Shown here: positions 26,418 through 34,244 of the stretch, piece after piece | Numbering within the stretch: the stretch's first letter is position 1 | How the letters are laid out: every line of letters begins with the position of its first letter | Source of the DNA: Nocardia transvalensis | GTDB taxonomy: Bacteria > Actinomycetota > Actinomycetes > Mycobacteriales > Mycobacteriaceae | Length of the DNA stretch: 64,000 nucleotides | Reading direction: 5' to 3' | NCBI RefSeq assembly: GCF_015477765.1 | Contig: NZ_JADLQQ010000018.1 | Location: 1-64,000 of the forward strand | The notes under the pieces: model-generated | What the model was told of the DNA's origin: nothing | What the model saw: the letters and a program-made list of their open reading frames with translations, nothing else | Databases searched by the model: none | Translations under genes and position numbers: made by a program

Positions 26418-27017
26418 TCAGCGAGGTGACGTCGTGAGCACCAGCGTGCGCACCGCCTCGGTGATCAACCGGGCCGACAGCGACGGATCGATCGCGCGCA
26501 GGATGCCCAGTCCCAGGCCCGCGCTCAGCACCATCGTGGCCGCATCCTCGGGCGGGAGCGGCAGGGCGACCCCGAGGTCGGCGGCAAGGGTCTGCAGTTG
26601 CGCGGCGACCGTGCCGCGGACCAGCGCGAGATTCGAGACCAGCGCGGCCTGCAGCTGCGGATCGTCGCGGGCGACGATGGCGAATTCGAACTCCAGCATG
26701 GTCCAGCCGACGTCGCCGAGCGTGCGCTCGGCCCAGTCCTGGAAGCGGGCGAGCCGTTCGTCGAGCGTGCCGTCGACCCGCAGCAGCTCGGCCACTTCGG
26801 CGAATTTCGTCTCGTGGATGAGCGACAGCACCTCCAGGCACAGCTGGGATTTGGTGCGGAAGTTGGAGTAGACCGCGCCCTTGGAGTACCCGGCCTCCTC
26901 GGCCACCCGCTCCAGGCTGGTTTTGGCGTAGCCCTCGGACAGGAACAGCTCGCGAGCGGTGGCGAGCAACTCCGCGCGGGTGCGGGCCTGGCTCTCGGAC
27001 CGGGTCAGTCGTGCCAT
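26418..27017 (-). CDS. TetR/AcrR family regulator
   Basis: A 199-residue repressor. The helix-turn-helix spans about residues 12-58 (AELLATARELFLSEGYAKTS, then AEEAGYSKGAVYSNF), with the AefR/TetR_C-like ligand domain behind it. TAGAAT on this strand (27024-27029) lies 6 nt before ATG 27017, a leaderless start. It is divergent from a patatin-like lipase and SDR pair, and a 25-bp near-perfect palindrome lies in the 68-bp gap between them. Repression of both directions is therefore likely, with a fatty-acid-like or steroid-like ligand as an inference from the target enzymes. Confidence 0.86.
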   Translation of the reverse strand: MARLTRSESQARTRAELLATARELFLSEGYAKTSLERVAEEAGYSKGAVYSNFRTKSQLCLEVLSLIHETKFAEVAELLRVDGTLDERLARFQDWAERTLGDVGWTMLEFEFAIVARDDPQLQAALVSNLALVRGTVAAQLQTLAADLGVALPLPPEDAATMVLSAGLGLGILRAIDPSLSARLITEAVRTLVLTTSPR

Positions 27018-27041
27018 AGGGCGATTCTAAGGACCTCCAGA

Positions 27042-27066
27042 TTTCGGATACCGGCGGTATTCGAAA
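27042..27066. promoter_or_regulatory. 25-bp TetR operator candidate
   Basis: TTTCGGATACCG (27042-27053) and CGGTATTCGAAA (27055-27066) match at 11 of 12 positions around a central G. It lies between the divergent TetR and patatin genes and ends 5 bp before the TAGTGT hexamer (27072-27077) of the latter. Confidence 0.8.
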
Positions 27067-27085
27067 GCTGATAGTGTGCGAAACC

Positions 27086-28048
27086 ATGAGTAACGGCAAG
27101 AGGTCACAGCGGCGTGGCCTGGCGATCGGGTGCGGCGGCACCCTCGGGGCGGCCTGGATCGTCGCCGCCCTGGCCGCGGTACGCGATGTGCTGGCATGGG
27201 ATCCGCGGGAAGCGCAGGCGCTGATCGGCACTTCGGCGGGTGCGGAGTTGGTGACCATGCTGGGCAGTGGTGTCGGCGTCGACGAGGTGGTCGCCCTGCA
27301 GCGCGGGACCATCACCCATCCCGTTCTGTTGCGGCATCTGCGCGACGAGCCCGGTCGCTTTCCGCCGCTGCCCAGGCCGCGGCTCGGCGCGCCCGGGCAA
27401 GCGCTGCGCACGCTGGCGGCCGGGCGGGTCAGCGGGGGACAGCGGTTGCTCACGGCCGGAAGCGGCCTGCTGCCGAGCGGCGGCGGTGACGCCGGTTGGC
27501 TGCAGCGGCTTGCCGAGGGACTGAATCCGGGCCGTGAGTGGGTGCCGCATCCGGCGACCTGGCTGGTGGCCATGGACTATGCCACCGGCGAGCGGGTGGC
27601 GTTCGGGTCGCCGTCGGCTCCCGCGGCGAATCTCGGTGCGGCGCTGCGGGCTTCGTGGGCGATCCCGGGATGGTTCCCGCCGGTGACGATCGCGGGACGC
27701 CGATATGTGGACGGCGGTGCGGCATCCACCGCCTCGGTGGATCTGCTGGATTCGCTGGAGCTGGACGAACTGGTGGTGCTGGCGCCGATGGCCTCCACCG
27801 GGCGGCTGCCGGCCACGAGTCCGGGGCATCTGCTGGAGAGGCAGCTGCGCAATCGGATGAGCGCCCGGCTCGACAGCGAGATCGCCTACCTGCGCAGCAC
27901 CGGGACCAAGGTGTTGCGCATCGACGCCACCGCGGCCGATCTCGCCGTAATGGGGCCCAATTTCATGGACGGCCGCCGCCGTCCGGACGTCTTCGAACAC
28001 AGTCTGCGCAGCACGCGCCGCGCGGTGGAACAGGGAACCTTCGTATGA
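27086..28048 (+). CDS. patatin-like phospholipase family protein
   Basis: A 320-residue Ser-Asp dyad lipid acyl hydrolase. The oxyanion Gly-rich loop is GCGGTLG at 15-21, the nucleophile is S50 in GTSAG (48-52), and the catalytic Asp is D209 in DGG (209-211). TAGTGT lies 8 nt upstream of ATG 27086, which favours this start over GTG 27074. No signal peptide is evident, so it acts inside the cell or at the membrane face. It overlaps the next SDR gene by 4 bp, and both are probably controlled by the divergent TetR. Lipid substrate unknown. Confidence 0.86.
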   Translation: MSNGKRSQRRGLAIGCGGTLGAAWIVAALAAVRDVLAWDPREAQALIGTSAGAELVTMLGSGVGVDEVVALQRGTITHPVLLRHLRDEPGRFPPLPRPRLGAPGQALRTLAAGRVSGGQRLLTAGSGLLPSGGGDAGWLQRLAEGLNPGREWVPHPATWLVAMDYATGERVAFGSPSAPAANLGAALRASWAIPGWFPPVTIAGRRYVDGGAASTASVDLLDSLELDELVVLAPMASTGRLPATSPGHLLERQLRNRMSARLDSEIAYLRSTGTKVLRIDATAADLAVMGPNFMDGRRRPDVFEHSLRSTRRAVEQGTFV

Positions 28049-28911
28049 GCATTCTTCGGGCCGACTACCCGGCCATCGAGCTGTCCGGTGCCCGGATTCT
28101 GATCACGGGCGCCGGTCGCGGGATCGGACAGGCGACCGCGGAGTTGTTCGCGCGCAAGGGGGCCGAGGTCATCATCGCCGACGTCGATATCGCGGCGGCG
28201 CAGGAGGCAGCGGTTGCGCTGGGTGCCCACGCCGCCGAACTCGATGTGCGGGTGCGGGATCAGTGGGACAGGGTGGTCGCGGATGCAGGGCGCATCGACA
28301 TTCTGGTCAACAATGCCGGGGTGATGCCCGCGGGTGCGTTTCTGGACGAACCGGAGGCCGTGGGGCACACCACGATCGATGTGAACGTGTGGGGGCTGAT
28401 CCATGGCATGCGCGCGGTGGTGCCCGGCATGATCGAGCGCCGTCGCGGGCATGTGGTGAACGTCGCCTCGCTCGCGGGCAAGATCCCGCTGCCGGGTCTG
28501 GCGGTCTACAACGCGAGTAAATTCGCCGCCGTCGGACTCTCGGCGGCGACCCGCCTGGAGTTCGCCGACCACGGCGTGAGCGTGAGCTGCGTGCTGCCCT
28601 CGGCGGTGCGCACCCGCCTGTCGTCCGGCCTGACACTGGGTCACGGTCTGCCGACCGTCGACCCCCAGGACGTGGCGTCGGCCATCGTCAAGACCTGCCA
28701 CACCCGCCGCGCAGAGGTCGCCGTCCCGAACTACCTCAACCCCCTGGACCTCGCCCTGGCCGCCGCCCCCGAACCGGCCGTCCGCCTGTTCCGCCGCCTC
28801 CTCAACGGCGACCGCGCCCTCCACCCCTCCGACGAAAAAACCCGCGCCACTTACGAATCCCAAATCCGCGCCATCGCCGGGGATCCCGGCGAAAAGCACG
28901 CCGGGAGCTGA
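28045..28911 (+). CDS. short-chain dehydrogenase/reductase
   Basis: A 288-residue classical SDR, a Rossmann NAD(P)(H) oxidoreductase. The cofactor motif TGAGRGIG is at 21-28, NNAG at 89-92, and catalytic S142, Y155 and K159 are in place (YNASK). It is a little long because of a C-terminal extension rich in Arg and Asp. ATG overlaps the patatin stop (ATGA), so the two are one operon. The last five codons lie inside a 23-bp tandem repeat that continues into the intergenic region, so the natural C-terminus may have been changed by repeat insertion. The substrate could be a hydroxy-lipid or sterol released by the lipase (inference). Confidence 0.88.
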   Translation: MSILRADYPAIELSGARILITGAGRGIGQATAELFARKGAEVIIADVDIAAAQEAAVALGAHAAELDVRVRDQWDRVVADAGRIDILVNNAGVMPAGAFLDEPEAVGHTTIDVNVWGLIHGMRAVVPGMIERRRGHVVNVASLAGKIPLPGLAVYNASKFAAVGLSAATRLEFADHGVSVSCVLPSAVRTRLSSGLTLGHGLPTVDPQDVASAIVKTCHTRRAEVAVPNYLNPLDLALAAAPEPAVRLFRRLLNGDRALHPSDEKTRATYESQIRAIAGDPGEKHAGS

Positions 28912-29010
28912 GGACGACGCACGCCGGGAACTGAGGACGACGCACGCCGGGAGCTGAGGACGACGCACGCCGGGAGCTGAGGACGACGCACGCCGGGAAC
29001 TGAGCGTGGG
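28898..29010. repeat. 23-bp tandem repeat entering the SDR gene
   Basis: Four full copies of a 23-bp unit (ACGCCGGGAGCTGAGGACGA plus CGC) start at 28898, 28921, 28944 and 28967. A fifth partial copy starts at 28990. Copies differ only at one G/A position (GGGAGC or GGGAAC). The first copy supplies the last SDR codons and its stop. Confidence 0.93.
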
Positions 29011-29016
29011 CCGCAG

Positions 29017-29096
29017 CCGGTCGCACCCTTCCTTGGCTTTCGCACCCTCTACGGCTGTCGGTAGAGGGTGCGAAGCGCAAGAAAGGGCGCGACCGG
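29017..29096. terminator. long stem-loop after the SDR repeat
   Basis: A perfect 12-bp inner stem pairs CGCACCCTCTAC (29041-29052) with GTAGAGGGTGCG (29061-29072). An outer imperfect stem continues outward to CCGGTCGC (29017-29024) and GCGACCGG (29089-29096), with mismatched bases between. It may terminate the patatin-SDR operon or be a repeat palindrome. Confidence 0.7.
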
Positions 29097-29148
29097 ACCC
29101 CTCGGCTGGCTGGGTGCCCGCTATGTTCGCGCTCTTGGGCCCGCCCCT

Positions 29149-29263
29149 GGGCTGCTTTGGTTCTCGCCCTTGGGCTGCTTTGGTTCTCGCCCTTGGGTTG
29201 CTTTGGTTCTCGCCCTTGGGTTGCTTTTGATCTCGCCCTTGGGCTCTTTCAGTTGCCGCCCCT
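29149..29263. repeat. second 23-bp tandem repeat
   Basis: Units of 23 bp of the form GGGCTGCTTTGGTTCTCGCC plus CTT start at 29149, 29172, 29195 and 29218, with a decayed fifth copy at 29241. It is T-rich and its sequence is unrelated to the 28898 repeat, though it has the same period. No reading frame is supported. The 28912-29318 interval holds only these repeats and two hairpins. Confidence 0.9.
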
Positions 29264-29277
29264 GGGTCCCTTCGCTT

Positions 29278-29313
29278 CCCTGTACCCAGGCGCCCCAGCG
29301 CCTGGGTACAGGG
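29278..29313. terminator. 16-bp perfect hairpin, end of aldehyde dehydrogenase gene
   Basis: CCCTGTACCCAGGCGC (29278-29293) pairs perfectly with GCGCCTGGGTACAGGG (29298-29313) around CCCA. It lies 5 bp beyond the stop of the minus-strand aldehyde dehydrogenase gene and is the most likely terminator for it. Confidence 0.85.
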
Positions 29314-29318
29314 TCACC

Positions 29319-30845
29319 TCACCCGAACTGAATCCCCTGGGCCAAGGGCAGTTCCGAGGAATAGTTGACCGTGTTGGTGGCTCGGCGCATGTAGGCCTTC
29401 CAGGAGTCCGAGCCCGATTCGCGGCCGCCGCCGGTCTGCTTTTCGCCGCCGAAGGCGCCGCCGATCTCGGCGCCCGAGGTGCCGATGTTGACGTTGGCGA
29501 TGCCGCAGTCGGAGCCGTCGGCGGCCAGGAAGCGTTCGGCCTCGCGGGCGTCGGTGGTGAAGATGGCCGACGACAGTCCCTGCGGCACACCGTTGTGCAG
29601 GTCGATGGCGGCGTCGAAATCGTGGTAGGTCAGCACGTAGAGGATGGGGGCGAAGGTCTCCTCGCGCACCACCTCGGTCTGGGCGGGCATGCGCACGATG
29701 GCCGGGCGGACGTAGTAGGAGTCGTCTCCGGCGACCTCCACTCGCTCACCGCCGCAGACCAGTTCGCCGCCATCGGCGACGGCACGCGAGATCGCCTCCT
29801 GCATGGCGGTGAAGGCGCGCTCGTTGATCAGCGGGCCGACCAGCACCCCGTCGTCGAGCGGATTGCCCACACGCAGTTGGCGATACGCCTTCTCGATGCG
29901 TTCCACCAGCGGCCCGACGATATCGGCGTGTGCGATCAGCCGCCGCAGCGTCGTACAGCGCTGCCCCGCCGTGCCCGCCGCCGCGAAAACCACGCCCCGC
30001 GTGGCCAATTCCAGATCCGCCGACGAGCTGACGATCGCGGCGTTGTTACCGCCCAATTCCAGCAGGCAGCGCCCGAACCGGGCGGCCACCCGCGGCGCCA
30101 CGGTGCGCCCCATCCGGATCGATCCGGTCGCGCTGACCAGCGCCACACGCTCATCGTCGACCAGCTGCGCACCGACGTCGGCGGCACCCTGGACCAGCTG
30201 GTGGATCTCGGGATCCGCGCCGACCTCGGTGGCCGCGCGACGCAGCAGCGTATGGCACGCCAGCGCGGTCAGCGGCGTCGTCTCCGACGGCTTCCACACC
30301 ACCGTGTCACCGCAGACCAGCGCGATCGCGGTATTCCACGACCAGACCGCCACCGGGAAGTTGAATGCCGACAGCACCCCGACCACGCCGAGCGGATGCC
30401 AGGTCTCCATCAGCCGATGGCCCGGCCGCTCCGAGGCCATGGTGAGCCCGTACAGCTGCCGCGACAGGCCCACCGCGAATTCGCAGATGTCGATCATCTC
30501 CTGCACTTCGCCGCGGGCCTCGGCGCCGATCTTGCCGGCCTCCAGGGTCACCAGCTCGCCGAGCTCGTCCAGATGCTCGGTGAGCAGCTGACCCAATCGG
30601 CGCACCACCGCCGCGCGCCGCGGTGCGGGCACCGTGCGCCAGTCGCGAAATGCGGTGGCGGCCTTGCCGATCGCGGCATCGACCTCGGCGTCCGTACTGG
30701 GCCGCAGGCTCGCCAGTTCACCGCCGGTTATCGGCGTGCGGGCCGGTAGCGGACCGGGTTCGGGCAGCGCGGCCCCGAGCGCGCGCAGCAGATGCTCGGC
30801 GCGGGCGCGTAGCTCGTCGGTGGGCGGGGCGGTGACGGCAGTCAT
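29319..30845 (-). CDS. pcd: piperideine-6-carboxylate dehydrogenase (aldehyde dehydrogenase)
   Basis: A 508-residue NAD(P)-dependent aldehyde dehydrogenase. Catalytic C297 lies in AGQRCTTLRRL, the general base E263 in LELGGNN, and the Rossmann region holds WKPSETTPLTA near 185. The neighbourhood (lrpA and lat immediately divergent) identifies it as Pcd, which oxidises piperideine-6-carboxylate, the product of Lat, to L-2-aminoadipate. ATG 30845 has GGAGAAA upstream; an in-frame start at 30872 is less likely. Length and motifs are complete. It matches mycobacterial Rv3293 by position. Confidence 0.9.
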   Translation of the reverse strand: MTAVTAPPTDELRARAEHLLRALGAALPEPGPLPARTPITGGELASLRPSTDAEVDAAIGKAATAFRDWRTVPAPRRAAVVRRLGQLLTEHLDELGELVTLEAGKIGAEARGEVQEMIDICEFAVGLSRQLYGLTMASERPGHRLMETWHPLGVVGVLSAFNFPVAVWSWNTAIALVCGDTVVWKPSETTPLTALACHTLLRRAATEVGADPEIHQLVQGAADVGAQLVDDERVALVSATGSIRMGRTVAPRVAARFGRCLLELGGNNAAIVSSSADLELATRGVVFAAAGTAGQRCTTLRRLIAHADIVGPLVERIEKAYRQLRVGNPLDDGVLVGPLINERAFTAMQEAISRAVADGGELVCGGERVEVAGDDSYYVRPAIVRMPAQTEVVREETFAPILYVLTYHDFDAAIDLHNGVPQGLSSAIFTTDAREAERFLAADGSDCGIANVNIGTSGAEIGGAFGGEKQTGGGRESGSDSWKAYMRRATNTVNYSSELPLAQGIQFG

Positions 30846-30897
30846 GCATTTCTCCATGTGCGACGACGACATTCGGCAGGTGGGTTAGCCTTCGCTG

Positions 30898-31350
30898 ATG
30901 GCGGATGCACCGGCGAAACCTGTTTTGGACGATATCGATCGACTTCTGATTCGCGAGCTGATGGCCGACGGCCGGGCCACGCTGTCGAATCTCGCGGAAA
31001 AGGCGAACCTGTCGGTGTCCGCGGTGCAGTCGAGGGTACGGCGGCTCGAGGCGCGTGGGGTGATCCGCGGCTACACCGCCAAGGTCGATCCGGAGGCGCT
31101 GGGACAACTGCTGTCCGCATTCGTCGCGATCACTCCTCTCGACCCGTCCCAACCCGATGACGCCCCCGCGCTCCTCCAGCACATTCCCGGCATCGAGGAG
31201 TGCCATTCGGTGGCGGGTGACGAGAGCTACATGCTGCTGGTACGAGTGGCCTCGCCGCGGCACCTCGAGCAGTTGTTGCAGGAGATCCGCGCGACCGCCA
31301 ACGTCCGAACACGCAGCACCATCATTCTCCAGACATTCTACGACAGGTGA
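30898..31350 (+). CDS. lrpA: Lrp/AsnC family regulator
   Basis: A 150-residue Lrp-type regulator. An AsnC-type helix-turn-helix lies at about residues 10-58 (DRLLIRELMADGRATL, then KANLSVSAVQSRV), and a RAM/AsnC ligand domain follows at about 70-148. TAGCCT (30886-30891) lies 6 nt before the ATG, indicating a leaderless transcript. It stands between pcd and lat and would control both, responding to lysine or another amino acid; the mycobacterial homologue Rv3291c is starvation-associated. Lrp proteins normally form octamers. Confidence 0.92.
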   Translation: MADAPAKPVLDDIDRLLIRELMADGRATLSNLAEKANLSVSAVQSRVRRLEARGVIRGYTAKVDPEALGQLLSAFVAITPLDPSQPDDAPALLQHIPGIEECHSVAGDESYMLLVRVASPRHLEQLLQEIRATANVRTRSTIILQTFYDR

Positions 31351-31417
31351 GCCCGTTTCGTTACTTTTTACGGCGTTTGCATAGCGAAGTCGTAAATATT
31401 TGCGTAGCCTGGTAGAC

Positions 31418-32755
31418 GTGACCCTCGAACTGGAGCGCCCGGGGGTAGTTGCAGACGCGACGCTGGTCACCCCCTCCCGCGTACACGAAATCCTGTCAGC
31501 GAACATCCTCGCCGACGGTTTCGACCTAGTGCTGGACCTGCGCCGATCGCGCGGCCGGCGGCTGGTCGACGCCCGCGACGGCACGGCTTACCTCGATATG
31601 TTCGGATTCTTCGCCTCCTCGGCGCTGGGTATGAACCACCCGGCGCTGGCCGAGGACGCGGGGTTCCGGTCCGAACTGGCGACGGCGGCCCTGAACAAAC
31701 CCAGTAACTCCGACATCTACACCGTCGAGATGGCCCGCTTCGTCGACACCTTCGCACGGGTGCTCGGCGATCCGGCGCTGCCGCACCGATTCTTCATCGA
31801 CGGGGGCGCCCTCGCGGTGGAGAACGCCCTCAAGATCGCCTTCGACTGGAAGAGCCGGCACAACGAAATGCACGGCCGCCCAGCCGAACTGGGCACCAAG
31901 GTGCTGCATCTGACCGGCGCCTTCCACGGCCGCAGCGGCTACACCATGTCGCTGACCAACACCGATCCGGTGAAGGTCGCCCGGTTCCCGAAGTTCGACT
32001 GGCCGCGCATCGAGACGCCCTATCTGGCCGACGGGGTCGACATCGAGGCCGCCGAGCGCCACGCGCTGGCCCAGGCGCGCGCCGCCTTCGCCGAAAATCC
32101 GCACGACATAGCGTGTTTCATCGCCGAGCCGATTCAGGGCGAGGGTGGTGACCGGCATATGCGCCCGCAGTTCCTGCAGGCGATGCAGGCGCTGTGTCAC
32201 GAAAACGACGCCCTGTTCATCCTCGACGAGGTGCAGACCGGTGTCGCCCTGACCGGCAGCATGTGGGCCTATCAGCAGCTCGGTGTGCAGCCGGATGTGG
32301 TGGCGTTCGGAAAGAAGACGCAGGTCTGCGGTGTGATGGCGGGCGGGCGCGTCGACGAGGTGCCCGACAACGTCTTCGCGGTCAGTTCCCGGCTGAACTC
32401 CACCTGGGGCGGCAACCTGGCCGATATGGTCCGCGCCCGGCGGATCTTCGAGGTGATCGCGAGCGAGGAATTGGCCGACCGGGCCGCCGAACTCGGTGCC
32501 TACCTGCTGGAGCGGCTCGTCGCCCTGGCAGACCGGCATCCCGAGGTCGGCGAGCCGCGCGGACGCGGGCTGATGTGCGCGGTCACGCTGGAATCGGCGC
32601 GGCTGCGCGACGCCGTCGTCACCGAACTGCGCGAACGCGAGCGGGTGCTGATCCTCGGCACGGGCGAGCGGGGCATCCGATTCCGACCGCCGCTCACGGT
32701 CACCGCCGACGAGGTGGACGAGGCGGTCGAGGCCCTCGACCGCGTGCTGAGCTGA
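31418..32755 (+). CDS. lat: L-lysine 6-aminotransferase
   Basis: A 445-residue class III PLP enzyme that moves the epsilon-amino group of L-lysine to 2-oxoglutarate, giving allysine/piperideine-6-carboxylate. Visible are D270 in LDEVQTG, the Schiff-base lysine K300 in FGKKTQ, and the phosphate-site region GAFHGRSGYTMS near 167-178. GTG 31418 is preferred: TAGCCT (31405-31410) lies 7 nt before it, while the TTG at 31400 has no support. With lrpA and pcd it forms lysine-to-aminoadipate catabolism. The same two steps start cephamycin-type beta-lactam pathways, but no other such genes are present here. Confidence 0.93.
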   Translation: MTLELERPGVVADATLVTPSRVHEILSANILADGFDLVLDLRRSRGRRLVDARDGTAYLDMFGFFASSALGMNHPALAEDAGFRSELATAALNKPSNSDIYTVEMARFVDTFARVLGDPALPHRFFIDGGALAVENALKIAFDWKSRHNEMHGRPAELGTKVLHLTGAFHGRSGYTMSLTNTDPVKVARFPKFDWPRIETPYLADGVDIEAAERHALAQARAAFAENPHDIACFIAEPIQGEGGDRHMRPQFLQAMQALCHENDALFILDEVQTGVALTGSMWAYQQLGVQPDVVAFGKKTQVCGVMAGGRVDEVPDNVFAVSSRLNSTWGGNLADMVRARRIFEVIASEELADRAAELGAYLLERLVALADRHPEVGEPRGRGLMCAVTLESARLRDAVVTELRERERVLILGTGERGIRFRPPLTVTADEVDEAVEALDRVLS

Positions 32756-32930
32756 CCCCCGCACCCTCGCCCGATATCGGGACATCCCCGACATAGGGTC
32801 CGGAACAACCCGGCGTGTCCGCCGACGCGCGCTACCCGTTGCGCGTCGGTAGCTCTGAATTGCGTTGCGGACGCCTACTATTCGCTCCCATGTCGACACG
32901 CCGATCGGAACGCCGGACCGGGTGTGCCGC

Positions 32931-34124
32931 GTGAGCGCGCGCGGCGCACGCCTCGGAATCGTCCTCGCTCTTGTCCTACTGGCTGGTTGCTCGTCGGGCG
33001 GTGAGGCGGAAAAAGCGCAGCGTCCGCCGGTGAAATCGGCGATCGCCACGGCTACCGCCACACCGTCCCCGGCCGCGCTGAATCTGTTGCCCGGGATGCC
33101 GCCCCCGCTGTCGGCCACCGATGTCTACGCGGGCACACGGGAATTGAGTCCCACGGTCGCCGATCATTTGCCCTTGGTGTACGTGCCGAATAGCGAGGCG
33201 AATACGGTGACGGTCATCGACCAGGCCACCTTCACGGTGGTCGACACCTACTCGGCCCAGGGGCGCGAGCCGCAGCACGTGGTGCCGTCCTACGACATGC
33301 AGACGCTGTATGTGACCAACGACCTACCGCTGGGCGGTGGCAGCCTGCTCCCCATCGACCCGCGCACCGGCAAGCCCGGCGACCCGATTCCGGTCCGCGA
33401 CCCCTACAACATGTACTTCAGCCCCGACGGCAAATTCGCCCTGGTCGTCGCCGAGGCCGACAAATCGGTGGATCTCTACGATCCGCACACCTGGCAGAAG
33501 GTGGGTGCCGTCCCGGTGCCCGACTGCGCCGGGGTCGATCACATGGACTTCACCGCCGACGGCCGCTTCGCCCTCGCCAGTTGCGAATTCGCCGGGCGCA
33601 TGGCGGTTCTGGACATCGCGACGCCGCGACTGATCAGGATGGTGGACCTGCCCGGCGGGCGCGGCGGCATGCCGCAGGACGTGAAGCTCTCCCCGGACGG
33701 GACGACGTTTTTCGTCGCCGACATGATGGCCGACGGCGTCTACACCATCGACGCGAAAACCTTCGAGGTCACCGGGACGATCCCGACCGGTAAGGGTGCG
33801 CACGGCCTCTATATCACCCGCGATTCCCAGCAGATGATCATCACCAACCGGGGTGAGGGCAGCCTGTCGGTCTGGGACTTCGCCGCACGGACGCTGGCCC
33901 GGACCTGGCGCATCCCCGGCGGCGGCAGTCCCGATATGGGCAACATCTCCGCCGACGGGCGGGTGTTCTGGGTCTCCGGCCGCTACAGCGGAGAGGTTTA
34001 CGCAATCGATATAACCGAGTGGAAACTGTTGGCGCGCATACCCGTCGGCCGCGGTCCGCACGGATTGACGGTGTGGCCGCAACCGGGCCGCTACTCCACC
34101 GGTCATACCGGCGTCATGCGCTGA
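32931..34124 (+). CDS. beta-propeller (YncE-like) lipoprotein
   Basis: About 397 residues. The signal sequence MSARGARLGI continues into LALVLLAGC, a clean lipobox with the lipidated cysteine at residue 20, followed by a Ser/Gly and Pro/Ala/Thr linker. The mature part contains repeated YVTN/PQQ-type beta-propeller blades with SPDG and DGRFAL motifs and PxxV/I repeats. GTG 32931 is chosen because the lipobox then lies at the usual distance; the in-frame upstream codons add a non-hydrophobic extension. It is anchored at the outer face of the membrane. YncE-type propellers bind proteins or DNA, and some act in metal or redox periplasmic systems; no partner is evident. Confidence 0.82.
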   Translation: MSARGARLGIVLALVLLAGCSSGGEAEKAQRPPVKSAIATATATPSPAALNLLPGMPPPLSATDVYAGTRELSPTVADHLPLVYVPNSEANTVTVIDQATFTVVDTYSAQGREPQHVVPSYDMQTLYVTNDLPLGGGSLLPIDPRTGKPGDPIPVRDPYNMYFSPDGKFALVVAEADKSVDLYDPHTWQKVGAVPVPDCAGVDHMDFTADGRFALASCEFAGRMAVLDIATPRLIRMVDLPGGRGGMPQDVKLSPDGTTFFVADMMADGVYTIDAKTFEVTGTIPTGKGAHGLYITRDSQQMIITNRGEGSLSVWDFAARTLARTWRIPGGGSPDMGNISADGRVFWVSGRYSGEVYAIDITEWKLLARIPVGRGPHGLTVWPQPGRYSTGHTGVMR

Positions 34125-34162
34125 ACCGCTTGCTGCTCACCGCGTTTCACCAGCGGTTTTTT
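34125..34162 (+). terminator. hairpin plus T-run terminator
   Basis: AACCGCT (34125-34131) pairs with AGCGGTT (34152-34158), which is followed by TTTT, the clearest Rho-independent pattern in the window despite a 20-nt loop. It follows the lipoprotein stop at once. Confidence 0.55.
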
Positions 34163-34197
34163 ACTGGCGAGTAGCCAATAAGGGTACTCGCCGGTAA
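34161..34197. promoter_or_regulatory. paired 13-bp operator upstream of accD5
   Basis: TTACTGGCGAGTA (34161-34173) and TACTCGCCGGTAA (34185-34197) are inverted copies with one mismatch, separated by 11 bp. Each copy is itself nearly palindromic (TACT...AGTA), so the site may bind two dimers. It lies 35 bp upstream of the accD5 -10 hexamer TAGACT (34232-34237), fitting control of the carboxylase operon by a fatty-acid-responsive regulator (inference). Confidence 0.65.
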
Positions 34198-34244
34198 CCC
34201 CTCTCGAATTTTCAGCTGCTCCGCCACTGGCTAGACTCCGGGAC

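Noticed and set aside
28898..29010. CRISPR array or attachment-site cluster
   Set aside because: Contiguous units without spacers, and no integrase or tRNA nearby.
29149..29263. CRISPR array
   Set aside because: The 23-bp units are adjacent with no unique spacers and no cas genes are present, so this is a simple tandem repeat.
29319..32755. Start of a cephamycin-type beta-lactam cluster
   Set aside because: Only lat and pcd are present with lrpA, in the mycobacterial order. None of the peptide synthetase or cyclase genes occur.
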